64,000 bases of DNA from Synechococcus sp. WH 8109 (GTDB lineage: Bacteria; Cyanobacteriota; Cyanobacteriia; PCC-6307; Cyanobiaceae): positions 806,001 through 870,000 of the forward strand of contig NZ_CP006882.1 of the NCBI RefSeq assembly GCF_000161795.2, read 5' to 3'. This document shows, piece after piece, positions 1-8,533 of this stretch; the first letter of the stretch is position 1, and the number at the start of each line of letters is the position of its first letter. The notes beneath the pieces are model-generated. The model made no database searches and was not told the origin of the DNA. It saw nothing but the letters and a program-made list of their open reading frames with translations. Both the position numbers and the translations under genes were made by a program.

Positions 1-155
1 GGGCGACTGAACTGCAGATCCAGGGCCGCGCTGCCGCTTTGCACCTGCTGGGGCACCAGGCGCAGCAGCCGCGGAGGCTTTCGCAACAGCAGTTGTTGCT
101 GCGCCAGAACTGCGGCGCAGGCCATCAGCATCAGCAGCAAGGGCCGCCGTGTCAT
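1..155 (-). CDS. partial membrane-anchored or secreted protein, unknown
   Basis: This is the 5' end of a leftward gene that runs off the window; about 51 codons are visible. Its ATG overlaps the TGA of the upstream gene (ATGA arrangement), so it should be co-transcribed with the TIGR03943 protein and the permease. The start encodes two arginines followed by a hydrophobic stretch rich in Leu, Met and Ala, consistent with a signal peptide or membrane anchor. Too little is present to name a family. Confidence 0.55.
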   Translation of the reverse strand, partial: MTRRPLLLMLMACAAVLAQQQLLLRKPPRLLRLVPQQVQSGSAALDLQFSR

Positions 156-808
156 GGTTCCAGGGGCCGCTCGGGCCTCGCAATCGGCGTGATGTTTTGA
201 GGAATCACGACGGGGATGCGTCGTTCGTTCCGCGTCTGCACGCTCATCGTTCCCTCGATGGCCAACCACTGGTTGGTTTGGGGGATGAACGACTCCGGCC
301 ACTCCACGGCCAGGCCAGCGGGCGTGGCGTCGGCCAGGCAACAGCGCACTGTGAGCCGGGCGATTAGCGGTGGGCCCTGGGGTTGCCTCCAGACAAAACC
401 GCTGATGCGAACAGGATTGCCGGCTACAAGGTCGGGATCGGGCTGGCTGCGCAGCCAGCGCACCCATTCCGTCAGGCTGCGTTGTTCGGGGGGCAGAACA
501 AAGGCCAACTCCGGTGGATCGGGCAGGCCCTGGGGGCGGTTGCTGGCCAGATCGCTGAAGGAGGGACTCGGCGGAAGGACCAGCACCAGCGCAGCCATCA
601 CGCCGCTGAGCAGCCAGGGCCGGTGCCAGCGTTCGTTTTGCTTCTCTTTTTTCAGCAGAAGGGCCACGCCCAGCATCAGCAAGACCAGGCCGGTGACCCC
701 CACCAGGCCATGGAAGACACCGCGTAGCAGCAGATCGAGGCGTCCGCTGTGGAAGCTCCACAACAACGTCAGGCCCCAGAGCAGCAGCAGTGTTCCGCGC
801 TTCAACAC
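152..808 (-). CDS. TIGR03943 family membrane protein (DUF1980)
   Basis: A 218-residue protein with two hydrophobic N-terminal helices (about residues 5-30 and 33-55) and a third near residue 70, then a soluble C-terminal domain containing a double cysteine (RLTVRCC, about residues 150-156). This matches the TIGR03943/DUF1980 family, which pairs with YraQ/UPF0718 permeases. The permease gene lies directly upstream and overlaps by a few bases, so the two form an operon. The substrate of such pairs is not firmly known; metal transport has been proposed from comparative genomics. The family call rests on architecture and context. Confidence 0.75.
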   Translation of the reverse strand: MLKRGTLLLLWGLTLLWSFHSGRLDLLLRGVFHGLVGVTGLVLLMLGVALLLKKEKQNERWHRPWLLSGVMAALVLVLPPSPSFSDLASNRPQGLPDPPELAFVLPPEQRSLTEWVRWLRSQPDPDLVAGNPVRISGFVWRQPQGPPLIARLTVRCCLADATPAGLAVEWPESFIPQTNQWLAIEGTMSVQTRNERRIPVVIPQNITPIARPERPLEP

Positions 809-818
809 GACCGGCCCC

Positions 819-1776
819 TCACAGCAGCCACAGGTTGATCCACTGACCGATTAGCAGCACGCCAAGACTGGCACCTATCGCCGTGATCAGGATCGCCCTT
901 GGCCGCATCAGCACGGTGAACAGGCCTGCGAGTTTGAGATCCACAACGGGCCCCAGCAAGAGGAAGGCCAGCAGGGCTCCTGGGGTGATCTGAGCGGCAA
1001 ACCCCAGCGCAAGAAAGGCATCCACGCTGGAGCAGACCGATAACACCACCGCCAGCAGCATCAAGGCCAGGATCGATGCTGTCGGCGCACCCCCCCACGG
1101 CCAAAAGCCAACTGCGCGGCAGCCAGGTCTGCACCAGGGCCGCAATCACACACCCAAGCACCAGCAGAGCCAGCAGATCGAGAAATTCGCGGCAGCTCTG
1201 GTCCAGCACCTGCCAGGCCTTGAGGCGCCGGCTGCTCAGGGATCGTGGGCTGCTGGGTGATCCGCCGATCACACCACTGCTGCGCTGCAGCAGCCCCAGG
1301 TTGCTGAGGGGCTGGCTCATGCGGCGTTCCTCCAGAAGCGCAGTGGCCAGGAGCTGCGTTTCGGGCAGTTGCACCAGCGACAAACTCAGCAGAATCGCCA
1401 GCAGGAAGGCCCCCAGCGGCCGGGCCACCAGCAGCCAGGGCTGATCAGGAAACGCGGCCCAGGTGCTGGCCAGGACGATGGGATTCAGCACCGGAGCTGC
1501 AAACAGAAAGCCGAACGCCGTACCCATCGGTGCACCGCTGGCCAGCAGACGGCGGGCGACGGGAACGTTGCCGCATTCGCAGGCCGGAAGGGCAAAGCCC
1601 ATCAGTGCCCCGATGATCGGAGCCAGCAAAGGATTCTTCGGGAGCCGCTCGATCCAGGCACCCGGTGGCACCACCCATCGGGCCAGCCCTGCGATGGCAA
1701 CGCCGAGCAGCAGAAATGGAACGGCTTCCAGCAGTAACCCCTGAAAGATCGCCCAGGCCGTGGCGAGCTTGTCCAA
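819..1776 (-). CDS. permease, YraQ/UPF0718 (DUF318) family, frameshifted
   Basis: The first about 230 residues show several membrane helices and the family motif PACECGNVPVARRLL. Reading then leaves frame in a run of seven C (1090-1096; G on the coding strand). The rest of the protein, from GAPTASILALML to the C-terminus GQWINLWLL, continues in another frame down to 819. With six bases in the run the two parts join cleanly as AVGGAPTASI. As written, the frame instead runs on to 802 through non-membrane sequence. The 3' part is otherwise intact, so this is either a sequencing/assembly error, a very recent mutation or a phase-variable tract. The gene sits in an operon with the TIGR03943 protein. 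Confidence 0.8.
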
Positions 1777-1895
1777 GCGTTCGGGCGGCAGTTGCCTTTC
1801 AACGTTCTCAGTTCAGCTTGCCCATCGGGGGGCGTTGACATGGTTTGTTGATCGGCTTGCGCGGCAGGCTGGGATGACGTTGGCCAGGGCCTGAG

Positions 1896-4800
1896 ATGGG
1901 GTGGTGCTTCTGGATTGATCGCGGTGGCACCTTCACCGATCTGATCGGTCGTGATTCAGAAGGCCAGCTGCACGTGCGCAAGGTGCTCTCGGAGCAGGCC
2001 GGTGCTGGAGACCCTGCGGTGTCGGCCATGGAAGCGATGTTGGCGTCGGCTTCTCCACCCGTGGAGCTGGGGGACGTCGACGACGTGCGCCTCGGCACCA
2101 CCGTGGCCACCAATGCGTTGCTGGAGGGGGCTGGTGCTCCGCTGCTGTTGCTCACCAATGCCGGGCTGAGGGATCAGCTGTGGATCGGCGATCAACATCG
2201 CGAAGATCTGTTCGCTCTTGAGCAGCCCCAGCGCCCCTTTCTGGCGCAAACGGTGCTGGAGCTGGCCGGTCGGCTCGATGCCCGGGGTGAGGAGGTTGAG
2301 CCCCTGGTGCTGGATCAGCTGCTGCGGCGGCGTCTCGAGGAGCTGCGCTGTTCCGGCCTGGACGTCGCCGTGGTGGCGTTGTTGCATGCCCAGCGCAACC
2401 CAGCCCATGAGCAGCGCTGCGCTGCATTGCTGCGGGAACTTGGTTTTCGCACCGTGGTCTGCTCCCATCAGGTGAGTGTGATGCCCCGCCTGGTGCCGCG
2501 GGGGCAGACATCCTTGGTGGAAGGCGCCGTGCGTCCGGTGCTTGATGGCTACCTGCAGCAGGTGCAGGGGGCGTTGGGTGCCGCCACACCACTGCGGGTG
2601 ATGACCTCCAGCGGAGCTTTGCAGGCTCCAGACAGGCTGCAGGCCAAAGACACCATCCTTTCGGGTCCGGCGGCGGGGATGGTTGGTGCGATCGCCGCGG
2701 CGCGGATGGCTGGCTTTGACGGGGTGCCGGTGCTGGGCTTCGACATGGGGGGCACGTCGACGGATGTGTTCTGCGTGGCTTGCGCCGATGCACAGGCCTT
2801 GCGGCAAGTGAAGGAGCAGACCGAGATCGCAGGCCTGCAGTTGCTGGCCCCTCGCCTGCCGATTGAAACCGTGGCGGCCGGTGGCGGATCAGTGCTGGAG
2901 CTGCAGGGGGAGCGGCTGCGGGTGGGGCCCCGCTCCGCCGGAGCACAACCGGGCCCGGCCTGTTATCGCGCCGGCGGACCGCTCACCATCACCGACGCCA
3001 ACCTGCTGCTGGGGAGGCTTCAGGTGGACCGCTTCCCGGCGGTGTTCGGCCCGTCCGGGGATCTTCCACCGGATGTTGAGGTGGTGCGGCATTGCTTCGC
3101 CGAGCTTGCGGCAGCTCTGGGGCAGACCCCGGAGCGGGTGGCATCTGGGGCGTTGCAACTGGCGGTGGAAACCATGGCTGCTGCGATCCGACGGGTGTCG
3201 CTGCATCGCGGTGAGGACATTCGCGGCGGGGTGTTGGTGGCCTACGGGGGAGCTGGTGGTCAGCACGCCTGTCGCCTGGCAGATGAACTTGCGCTGAACA
3301 CAGTGTTGTTGCATCCCATGGCCGGCGTTCTCTCCGCCTTTGGAATGGGTCAGGCCCGCCAGCGCTGCCGGCGGCAGGTGCATCTCGGTGCTGCCCTCTC
3401 GCCTGATCTGTTGGTGGCTTTGCAGGATCAAGTTGAGCGGCTGAAGGGTGAAGCGCAGGAGACCTTGCGTCGCCAGGGGGATCGCGCTGATGCCGATGCG
3501 GGGGAGCCGGAGGTCTGGGTCAGCCTTGCCCTGCGTTATCCCTCTACCGAGCAGACCCTGGTGCTCACCTGGTTCGCCCAGCAAGGCGTTGATGCCGTGA
3601 TCTCGGCTTTCAAGGCGAGCCATCAGCAACGCTACGGCTACTGCATTGATGCCGATCAGGCTTTGATCGTCGAACAGCTCAATGTTGAGGTCACAGCACC
3701 CCAACAGTTCGATGCCACAACCGCAGCTAAAGCAACAGCCGCAGCTGAGATGGCCGAACCAACGCGAGAGGTGCAGACATCGCCGCAGGTGTCGATGCAC
3801 CTGGAGTCGAGCGGCTGGACGCAGGTGCAGTTGCTAAACCGCAGTGCCCTGGCGCCGGATCAGCGGATTGCAGGTCCGGCCCTGATCGCCGAAGCCACTG
3901 GCTGCACTGTGCTGGAGCCGGGCTGGCAGGCCCGGGTGGCGGAGGGGGGCACGCTGTTGCTGGAGCGCTCGCATCCCGCAGACGGATCACCGCTGCTGGC
4001 ACAGGCCAGTGACCATGACCCATTGCAGGCGGAACTGTTTCGCCACCGCTTCATGGCGATCGCTGAACAGATGGGTGAACGGCTGCGGCAGAGCAGTCGC
4101 TCCGTGAACATCCGCGAGCGCCTGGATTTCTCCTGTGCGTTGTTCGATGCCACGGGTGCCCTGGTGGCCAATGCCCCCCACATTCCGGTGCACCTCGGAT
4201 CGATGGGTGACAGCGTTCGCGACCTGTTGGCCCAGGTGGCGAATGGTGATGTCGCACCGCTGCAGCCCGACGACACGCTGCTCAGCAACGACCCTTTCCA
4301 TGGCGGCACCCACTTGCCCGACATCACTGCCATCTCGCCGGTGTTCTGCAATGGGGATCAGCCCAGCTTCTTTGTTGCCAGCCGTGGCCATCACGCCGAT
4401 GTGGGTGGCATTGCTCCCGGGTCGATGCCGTCCTTCAGTCGCACCATTGCCGATGAGGGGCTGCTGCTGCGTAACCAGCTGTTCGTGCGCCATGGCCGGG
4501 TTCATGCCGCTGATTTGGAAGCGGTGTGGAGCGGCATGGCGACGCCGCCCCGCAACCCTCCGGAACTGCTGGCCGACCTGCAGGCGCAGGTGGCGGCCAA
4601 TCAGGCGGGAGTTGTGGCGCTGCAATCCCTCGTTGAGCGAGAGGGTCAGGCCCTGGTGCAACGGCAGATGACCCTGCTGCAGCAGGACGCAGCCCGCAGT
4701 GTTCAACGGCTGCTGTTGCGCTTGACGGACGCCCGACATCAGTTGGCCCTGGATGACGGCTCCTACCTGGTGGTGCAGGTGTGCCTTGATTCCAACCGCC

Positions 4801-5549
4801 AACGGTTGCGTTTGGATTTCAGCGGAACATCTCCGCAACGACCGGGCAATTTCAATGCCCCCCTGGCGGTGACGCGGGCGGCTGTGCTGTACGTGATCCG
4901 TTGTCTCCTCGATAGCGACATCCCCTTGAACGAGGGCTGTTTCGCGCCGCTCGATCTGGTGGTCCCGGAGGGCTGTCTTTTGAATCCGCAGCCCCCCGCC
5001 GCTGTGGTGGCCGGCAACGTGGAGGTGTCTCAGGCCCTCTGCAATCTGTTGTTTGCGGCCTTCGGCGCGCAGGCGGCCGGCCAGGGAACGATGAACAACG
5101 TCAGCTTCGGCAATGGCCGTTGCCAGTACTACGAAACAGTGGCCGGTGGTGGCGGCGCTGGTGAGGGCTTTGCCGGATCGGTGGGGCTGCAATTGCACAT
5201 GACCAATTCAAGGCTGACGGATCCCGAGGTGCTGGAGAGCCGTTATCCGGTGCGCTTGGAATCCTTTGCGGTGCGCTCCGGCAGTGGCGGCCAGGGTCGG
5301 TGGCCCGGGGGCGACGGCTTGGAGCGCACGATCCGTTTCCTCGAGCCGATGAGTGTGTCGCTGATCAGTGGCTCGCGGCAGGTTGCCCCGTTCGGTCTCA
5401 ACGGTGGGGCCAGTGGTGCCTGTGGCGAGAACTTGCGGCTGGATCGTGAGGGGGTGGCCCATCCCCTACCCGGTGCTGTGCAGCTGGAGCTTCAGGCGGG
5501 CGAGGCCATTCGCATGCTCACCCCAGGGGGAGGCGGCATGGGACGTTGA
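1896..5549 (+). CDS. 5-oxoprolinase / hydantoinase, fused A and B subunits
   Basis: A 1217-residue protein that fuses the HyuA-like ATP-binding half (about residues 1-680) and the HyuB-like half (about 700-1217), as in ATP-dependent 5-oxoprolinase, which opens 5-oxo-L-proline to L-glutamate. The N-terminus shows the actin-like phosphate motif DRGGTFTDLIG; a second motif, FDMGGTSTD, lies near residue 280, and GGG-rich segments close the HyuB half (TPGGGGMG). The length is slightly below the ~1250-1290 residues of eukaryotic and proteobacterial enzymes. It stands alone, divergent from the permease operon. Hydantoinase or acetophenone carboxylase specificity cannot be excluded, but the fusion favours 5-oxoprolinase. 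Confidence 0.88.
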   Translation: MGWCFWIDRGGTFTDLIGRDSEGQLHVRKVLSEQAGAGDPAVSAMEAMLASASPPVELGDVDDVRLGTTVATNALLEGAGAPLLLLTNAGLRDQLWIGDQHREDLFALEQPQRPFLAQTVLELAGRLDARGEEVEPLVLDQLLRRRLEELRCSGLDVAVVALLHAQRNPAHEQRCAALLRELGFRTVVCSHQVSVMPRLVPRGQTSLVEGAVRPVLDGYLQQVQGALGAATPLRVMTSSGALQAPDRLQAKDTILSGPAAGMVGAIAAARMAGFDGVPVLGFDMGGTSTDVFCVACADAQALRQVKEQTEIAGLQLLAPRLPIETVAAGGGSVLELQGERLRVGPRSAGAQPGPACYRAGGPLTITDANLLLGRLQVDRFPAVFGPSGDLPPDVEVVRHCFAELAAALGQTPERVASGALQLAVETMAAAIRRVSLHRGEDIRGGVLVAYGGAGGQHACRLADELALNTVLLHPMAGVLSAFGMGQARQRCRRQVHLGAALSPDLLVALQDQVERLKGEAQETLRRQGDRADADAGEPEVWVSLALRYPSTEQTLVLTWFAQQGVDAVISAFKASHQQRYGYCIDADQALIVEQLNVEVTAPQQFDATTAAKATAAAEMAEPTREVQTSPQVSMHLESSGWTQVQLLNRSALAPDQRIAGPALIAEATGCTVLEPGWQARVAEGGTLLLERSHPADGSPLLAQASDHDPLQAELFRHRFMAIAEQMGERLRQSSRSVNIRERLDFSCALFDATGALVANAPHIPVHLGSMGDSVRDLLAQVANGDVAPLQPDDTLLSNDPFHGGTHLPDITAISPVFCNGDQPSFFVASRGHHADVGGIAPGSMPSFSRTIADEGLLLRNQLFVRHGRVHAADLEAVWSGMATPPRNPPELLADLQAQVAANQAGVVALQSLVEREGQALVQRQMTLLQQDAARSVQRLLLRLTDARHQLALDDGSYLVVQVCLDSNRQRLRLDFSGTSPQRPGNFNAPLAVTRAAVLYVIRCLLDSDIPLNEGCFAPLDLVVPEGCLLNPQPPAAVVAGNVEVSQALCNLLFAAFGAQAAGQGTMNNVSFGNGRCQYYETVAGGGGAGEGFAGSVGLQLHMTNSRLTDPEVLESRYPVRLESFAVRSGSGGQGRWPGGDGLERTIRFLEPMSVSLISGSRQVAPFGLNGGASGACGENLRLDREGVAHPLPGAVQLELQAGEAIRMLTPGGGGMGR

Positions 5550-5573
5550 GGGGGGATGCCTTCAGGTGGTGTG

Positions 5574-5858
5574 ATGCCGATGCGATCACAGGGTTGGTGG
5601 TTGAGCGTGCTGCTGGGCTGCAGCCTCAACTGGGCTGCCCATGCCAGAAGCCTCGACCAGCGGGTGTTCCAGTTGCAGCTGGTGATGGATCAGATCCGTC
5701 TGGCCCGTTCCGTGGGGGATCGCGTTGGAGTTTGCGTTGAATCCCGCCGGGCCAACAATTTTGTGCTCGATCTTCTTCCGGCCCTGCAATTGCACCGTCC
5801 TGGCCTCAATCACGCTGGCTTGCAGGACAAGATCCTCTTGGGATTTGATCAGTGTTGA
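5574..5858 (+). CDS. small exported protein, hypothetical
   Basis: About 94 residues from the second ATG. An N-terminal hydrophobic segment (WWLSVLLGCSLNWAAHA) ends in an AXA-like signal peptidase site. The mature part has one cysteine early (GVCVES) and ends in a cysteine. An upstream ATG at 5556 is in frame but sits almost on top of a G-rich stretch. No family recognised. Confidence 0.5.
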   Translation: MPMRSQGWWLSVLLGCSLNWAAHARSLDQRVFQLQLVMDQIRLARSVGDRVGVCVESRRANNFVLDLLPALQLHRPGLNHAGLQDKILLGFDQC

Positions 5859-5964
5859 TCCCTTTCTAGTGATCGGCTTTGGTGCTGCTGTTTGAAAACC
5901 AGCATGACGACCCATTGTCGATCGGCATCTGCGGATTCAATCTGAATGCAGCAAAGCTGATGGC

Positions 5965-6270
5965 ATGGGTTTGCTTCAAACGATCCAGGGACGGTTGCTT
6001 CAGTACGACTCACCGTCGCGGCAGTTGCAACAGGTCCACTTCGACGCAGCCAGGCGTCTGGCCCAGGCTCAATTTAAGCTGGCTGATGCCGAATTAAGCC
6101 AACGCCTCTGGCAGGACGTGGCTGATCGTGATCTCGATGTTGATCGGATCCTGAATCTTCTCTATGGCTGCTGGTTCCAGGATGATCCCGCGGCGCTGCG
6201 TGCTGCCGACGCTGAGTTTCAGGCTCGCCGCGAGCGGGAGTTGATCCCAGGGGTGTTCGAACACTGCTGA
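5965..6270 (+). CDS. small hypothetical protein
   Basis: 101 residues, hydrophilic and likely alpha-helical, with repeated Ala-Gln-Leu-rich segments (HFDAARRLAQAQFKLADAEL) and a conserved-looking LLYGCWFQDDPAALRAADAEF motif. It precedes rsmE by 80 bases in the same direction. No named family recognised. Confidence 0.6.
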   Translation: MGLLQTIQGRLLQYDSPSRQLQQVHFDAARRLAQAQFKLADAELSQRLWQDVADRDLDVDRILNLLYGCWFQDDPAALRAADAEFQARRERELIPGVFEHC

Positions 6271-6351
6271 GGATTGTGGGCCGCGGGGATGGTTGTGCTG
6301 AACTGACGGATCTATTAGTGGCGGAGTGCTGTTGATCCCAGAGATCCAGCC

Positions 6352-7056
6352 ATGAACATCGTCGTTCTCAACCGTTCGGATTGGCTGGATGAGCGGAAGG
6401 TTCGTCTTGTGGATCGCCGGGCGGATCACATCCGTTCAGTGCTTCGTGCAGCAGTGGGCGACAACATCCGGGTCGGTGAGCTGAATGGCGATCTGGGCCA
6501 GGGCCGCATCTGCGTGCTGGATGAAGATGCCGTGGTGCTGGAGGTGGACCTCAACCAGCCACCGCCGCCCCGCCATCGGTTCGACATTGTTCTGGCCTTG
6601 CCGAGGCCCAAGGTGCTGCGCCGTCTGTTCCGCACCGTGGCCGAGTACGGCGTGGCCAACCTTCACCTAATCAACTGCGCCCGGGTTGAAAAGAGCTATT
6701 GGCAGTCGCCTTTGCTCGCACCCGAGAAGGTAAACGATGCGCTGCTTGCTGGGATGGAGCGCGCCAGCGACACGGTGGCGCCCCGGGTGCATCAGCACTG
6801 GCGCTTTCGACCCTTTGTCGAAGACCAACTCAAGGATCTCTGTGCCGGACGGCCCTGCTGGATGGCCCAGATGGGGGCCGCCCTCCCGTTGCGCGAAACC
6901 CCTGCTGGGGCTGCCGTAGTGATGGTGGGGCCGGAGGGCGGTTTTGTGCCGTTTGAACTGGAGTTGGCCCAGGCGGTAATCGCCCAGCCCGTGCATCTGG
7001 GATCACGCACCTTGAGCGTCGACACGGCTCTCACCACCGCTCTGGCCCAGGGATGA
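6352..7056 (+). CDS. rsmE: 16S rRNA (uracil1498-N3)-methyltransferase RsmE
   Basis: 234 residues of the RsmE/SPOUT family. An N-terminal PUA-like domain (about 1-75, with the RADHIRSVLR signature) is followed by the knotted SPOUT methyltransferase domain. The SAM-binding region shows MVGPEGGFVPFELELA (about 190-205) and the end shows HLGSRTLSVDTALTTAL, matching the family's LGSRILRTETA motif. It methylates U1498 of 16S rRNA in the cytoplasm. The C-terminus is slightly short for the family. Confidence 0.93.
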   Translation: MNIVVLNRSDWLDERKVRLVDRRADHIRSVLRAAVGDNIRVGELNGDLGQGRICVLDEDAVVLEVDLNQPPPPRHRFDIVLALPRPKVLRRLFRTVAEYGVANLHLINCARVEKSYWQSPLLAPEKVNDALLAGMERASDTVAPRVHQHWRFRPFVEDQLKDLCAGRPCWMAQMGAALPLRETPAGAAVVMVGPEGGFVPFELELAQAVIAQPVHLGSRTLSVDTALTTALAQG

Positions 7057-7090
7057 TGGTGATAGGTGTGTTGCTTTAACAGCGAAGGCA

Positions 7091-7399
7091 ATGAACGATT
7101 TGGCTGGATTGCAAGCTCTTGTGGAGGACGTCGGGTCCGGCAACGTCATCGATGCCGAGCTGCTCGATGGATGTCCAGTGGAAGCCCACGAACTCGATGA
7201 AATGGATGCATCCCAGGCCGCGCAGGTCGCCGCCCATTGCTTCGGCTTGCTCTTCGATCACAGGGTGGAGCAGCTGGAGGGGATCGAAGCGGATCTCGAT
7301 GCAGGCCTGTGGACCGGCACCGTTGATGGCTTCGGATTTCAGATCAGCCGCGATGACGTCGGCGATCTTGTCCTCGATTTCTCGAGTCAGCAGGCGTGA
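7091..7399 (+). CDS. small acidic hypothetical protein
   Basis: 102 residues, strongly acidic, no membrane segment. Its stop overlaps the GTG start of the next gene (GTGA), so the two are translationally coupled. It starts 34 bases after rsmE ends. No family recognised; it resembles conserved small cyanobacterial proteins. Confidence 0.65.
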   Translation: MNDLAGLQALVEDVGSGNVIDAELLDGCPVEAHELDEMDASQAAQVAAHCFGLLFDHRVEQLEGIEADLDAGLWTGTVDGFGFQISRDDVGDLVLDFSSQQA

Positions 7400-7647
7400 C
7401 AGTTGATGAGCTGCGCAGCGATCTGACGGCCCGGCTTGGTGAGCAGGTGGAGCAGGTGTTCACCCGGGATGGAGCCCCTGTTGACGACATCACCGAGCTC
7501 TATCAGCCGTCTCCGGCTGGTTTTGGCGGCCAGCTGCGACTGAAACGGAGCGGCCGCCGCCTGGCCTGGGAGCTCTGGCTTGAGGATGGAGATCGTTGGA
7601 ATTTTCACTCCACCGACCTTGCCGATGCACCGCCACAGGCCGAGTAA
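7396..7647 (+). CDS. small hypothetical protein
   Basis: 83 residues from a GTG start that overlaps the previous stop codon. Composition suggests a compact beta-rich fold (KRSGRRLAWELWLEDGDRW). Coupled to the preceding acidic protein; function unknown. Confidence 0.62.
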   Translation: MTVDELRSDLTARLGEQVEQVFTRDGAPVDDITELYQPSPAGFGGQLRLKRSGRRLAWELWLEDGDRWNFHSTDLADAPPQAE

Positions 7648-7677
7648 GCCTCGAACTGACGCTTTGAGTAGGCGCCG

Positions 7678-7812
7678 GTAGGGTGGTGTGCTGGTTTCAG
7701 CGGGGAGCAGCCGCTGGAGGAAACGGGGAAAGAGCAGTGAAAATCTGCCGCTGTCCCGCAGCTGTGAAACGTCGGCCCTCCGCCTACGTCAGTCAGAACG
7801 CCCGCCAGATCA
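7678..7812 (+). promoter_or_regulatory. cobalamin (AdoCbl-type) riboswitch
   Basis: The leader of the hupE gene contains the cobalamin riboswitch core: the segment GTGAAAATCTGCCGCTGTCC at 7737-7756, followed by CGCAGCTGTGAAAC, and the B12 box AGTCAGAACGCCCGCC at 7791-7806, close to the consensus AGYCAGRARACCTGCC. It ends about 20 bases before the TTG start, so control at translation or early termination is plausible. Confidence 0.88.
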
Positions 7813-7831
7813 AACCGACGAGGATCGACTT

Positions 7832-8464
7832 TTGAATTCTTTGCCACTGGCCCTGCGCAGGCCTCTTCAGATCGCAGGCCCTTCGTTTCTGGCGGTTCTT
7901 CTTCTGGCCAGTCCGGCGTTCGCCCACCATCCTTTTGGCATGGGCGACAGCGCTGCTCTCAGCCCACTGCAGGGATTGCTCAGTGGAATTGGTCACCCGC
8001 TGTTGGGTCCTGACCATCTTCTGTTTCTAATGGCCATCGCCTTCATCGGCCTGCAAAGACCTCGCGCCTGGGTGATTCCTCTGTTGGCTGCTGGCCTGGG
8101 CGGCAGTGTTCTGTCGCAGTTCATCCCCCTGCCGGAGACCATGGCTCCCTGGGCGGAGGCCATGGTCTCCCTCAGCCTGGTGGTGGAGGGTTTGATGGCT
8201 CTCACCGTGGCTTCCACCCGTTGGTTGCTGCCGCTGGTGGCCCTGCACGGTTTTCTGCTCGGCAGCACCATTGTTGGAGCGGAACCCACCCCGCTGTTCA
8301 CCTATTTCCTGGGTCTGCTGATTGGCCAAGGCGCGCTGCTGGTGGTTGTGAGCAACTGGTCCAAGACCCTGGTTGAGCGCCTCGGCTCCCAGGGGCAACG
8401 GCTTGGTGCCGGCATCTGGATGGGCATCGGTATGGCCTTTGTTTGGGTAGCCCTGATCGACTGA
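7832..8464 (+). CDS. hupE: HupE/UreJ family transporter, predicted cobalt uptake
   Basis: About 210 residues from TTG at 7832, chosen because AGGA precedes it and it gives a complete signal peptide (LAVLLLASPAFA) followed by the HupE/UreJ hallmark HHPFGMGD. Family motifs GLLSGIGHPLLGPDHLLF and several membrane helices follow. HupE/UreJ proteins move nickel or cobalt. Here the cobalamin riboswitch directly upstream argues for cobalt feeding B12 synthesis, as proposed for other B12-controlled HupE genes. The open frame extends further upstream through the riboswitch but cannot be coding there. Confidence 0.88.
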   Translation: MNSLPLALRRPLQIAGPSFLAVLLLASPAFAHHPFGMGDSAALSPLQGLLSGIGHPLLGPDHLLFLMAIAFIGLQRPRAWVIPLLAAGLGGSVLSQFIPLPETMAPWAEAMVSLSLVVEGLMALTVASTRWLLPLVALHGFLLGSTIVGAEPTPLFTYFLGLLIGQGALLVVVSNWSKTLVERLGSQGQRLGAGIWMGIGMAFVWVALID

Positions 8465-8493
8465 TCACGAGCACGCCTTTTCACAGCTTCTGA

Positions 8494-8521
8494 CCCCAGG
8501 GATCACCTCTGGGTTTTTTTT
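8494..8521 (+). terminator. rho-independent terminator after hupE
   Basis: CCCAG and CTGGG arms flank a 9-base loop and are followed by a run of eight T. It sits 30-55 bases after the hupE stop and just before the porin start. Confidence 0.7.
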
Positions 8522-8533
8522 CTCTTCACAGTC

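Noticed and set aside
2152-2946. Long leftward frames inside the 5-oxoprolinase gene
   Set aside because: Arg/Pro/Ala-rich antisense shadows common in high-GC genes.
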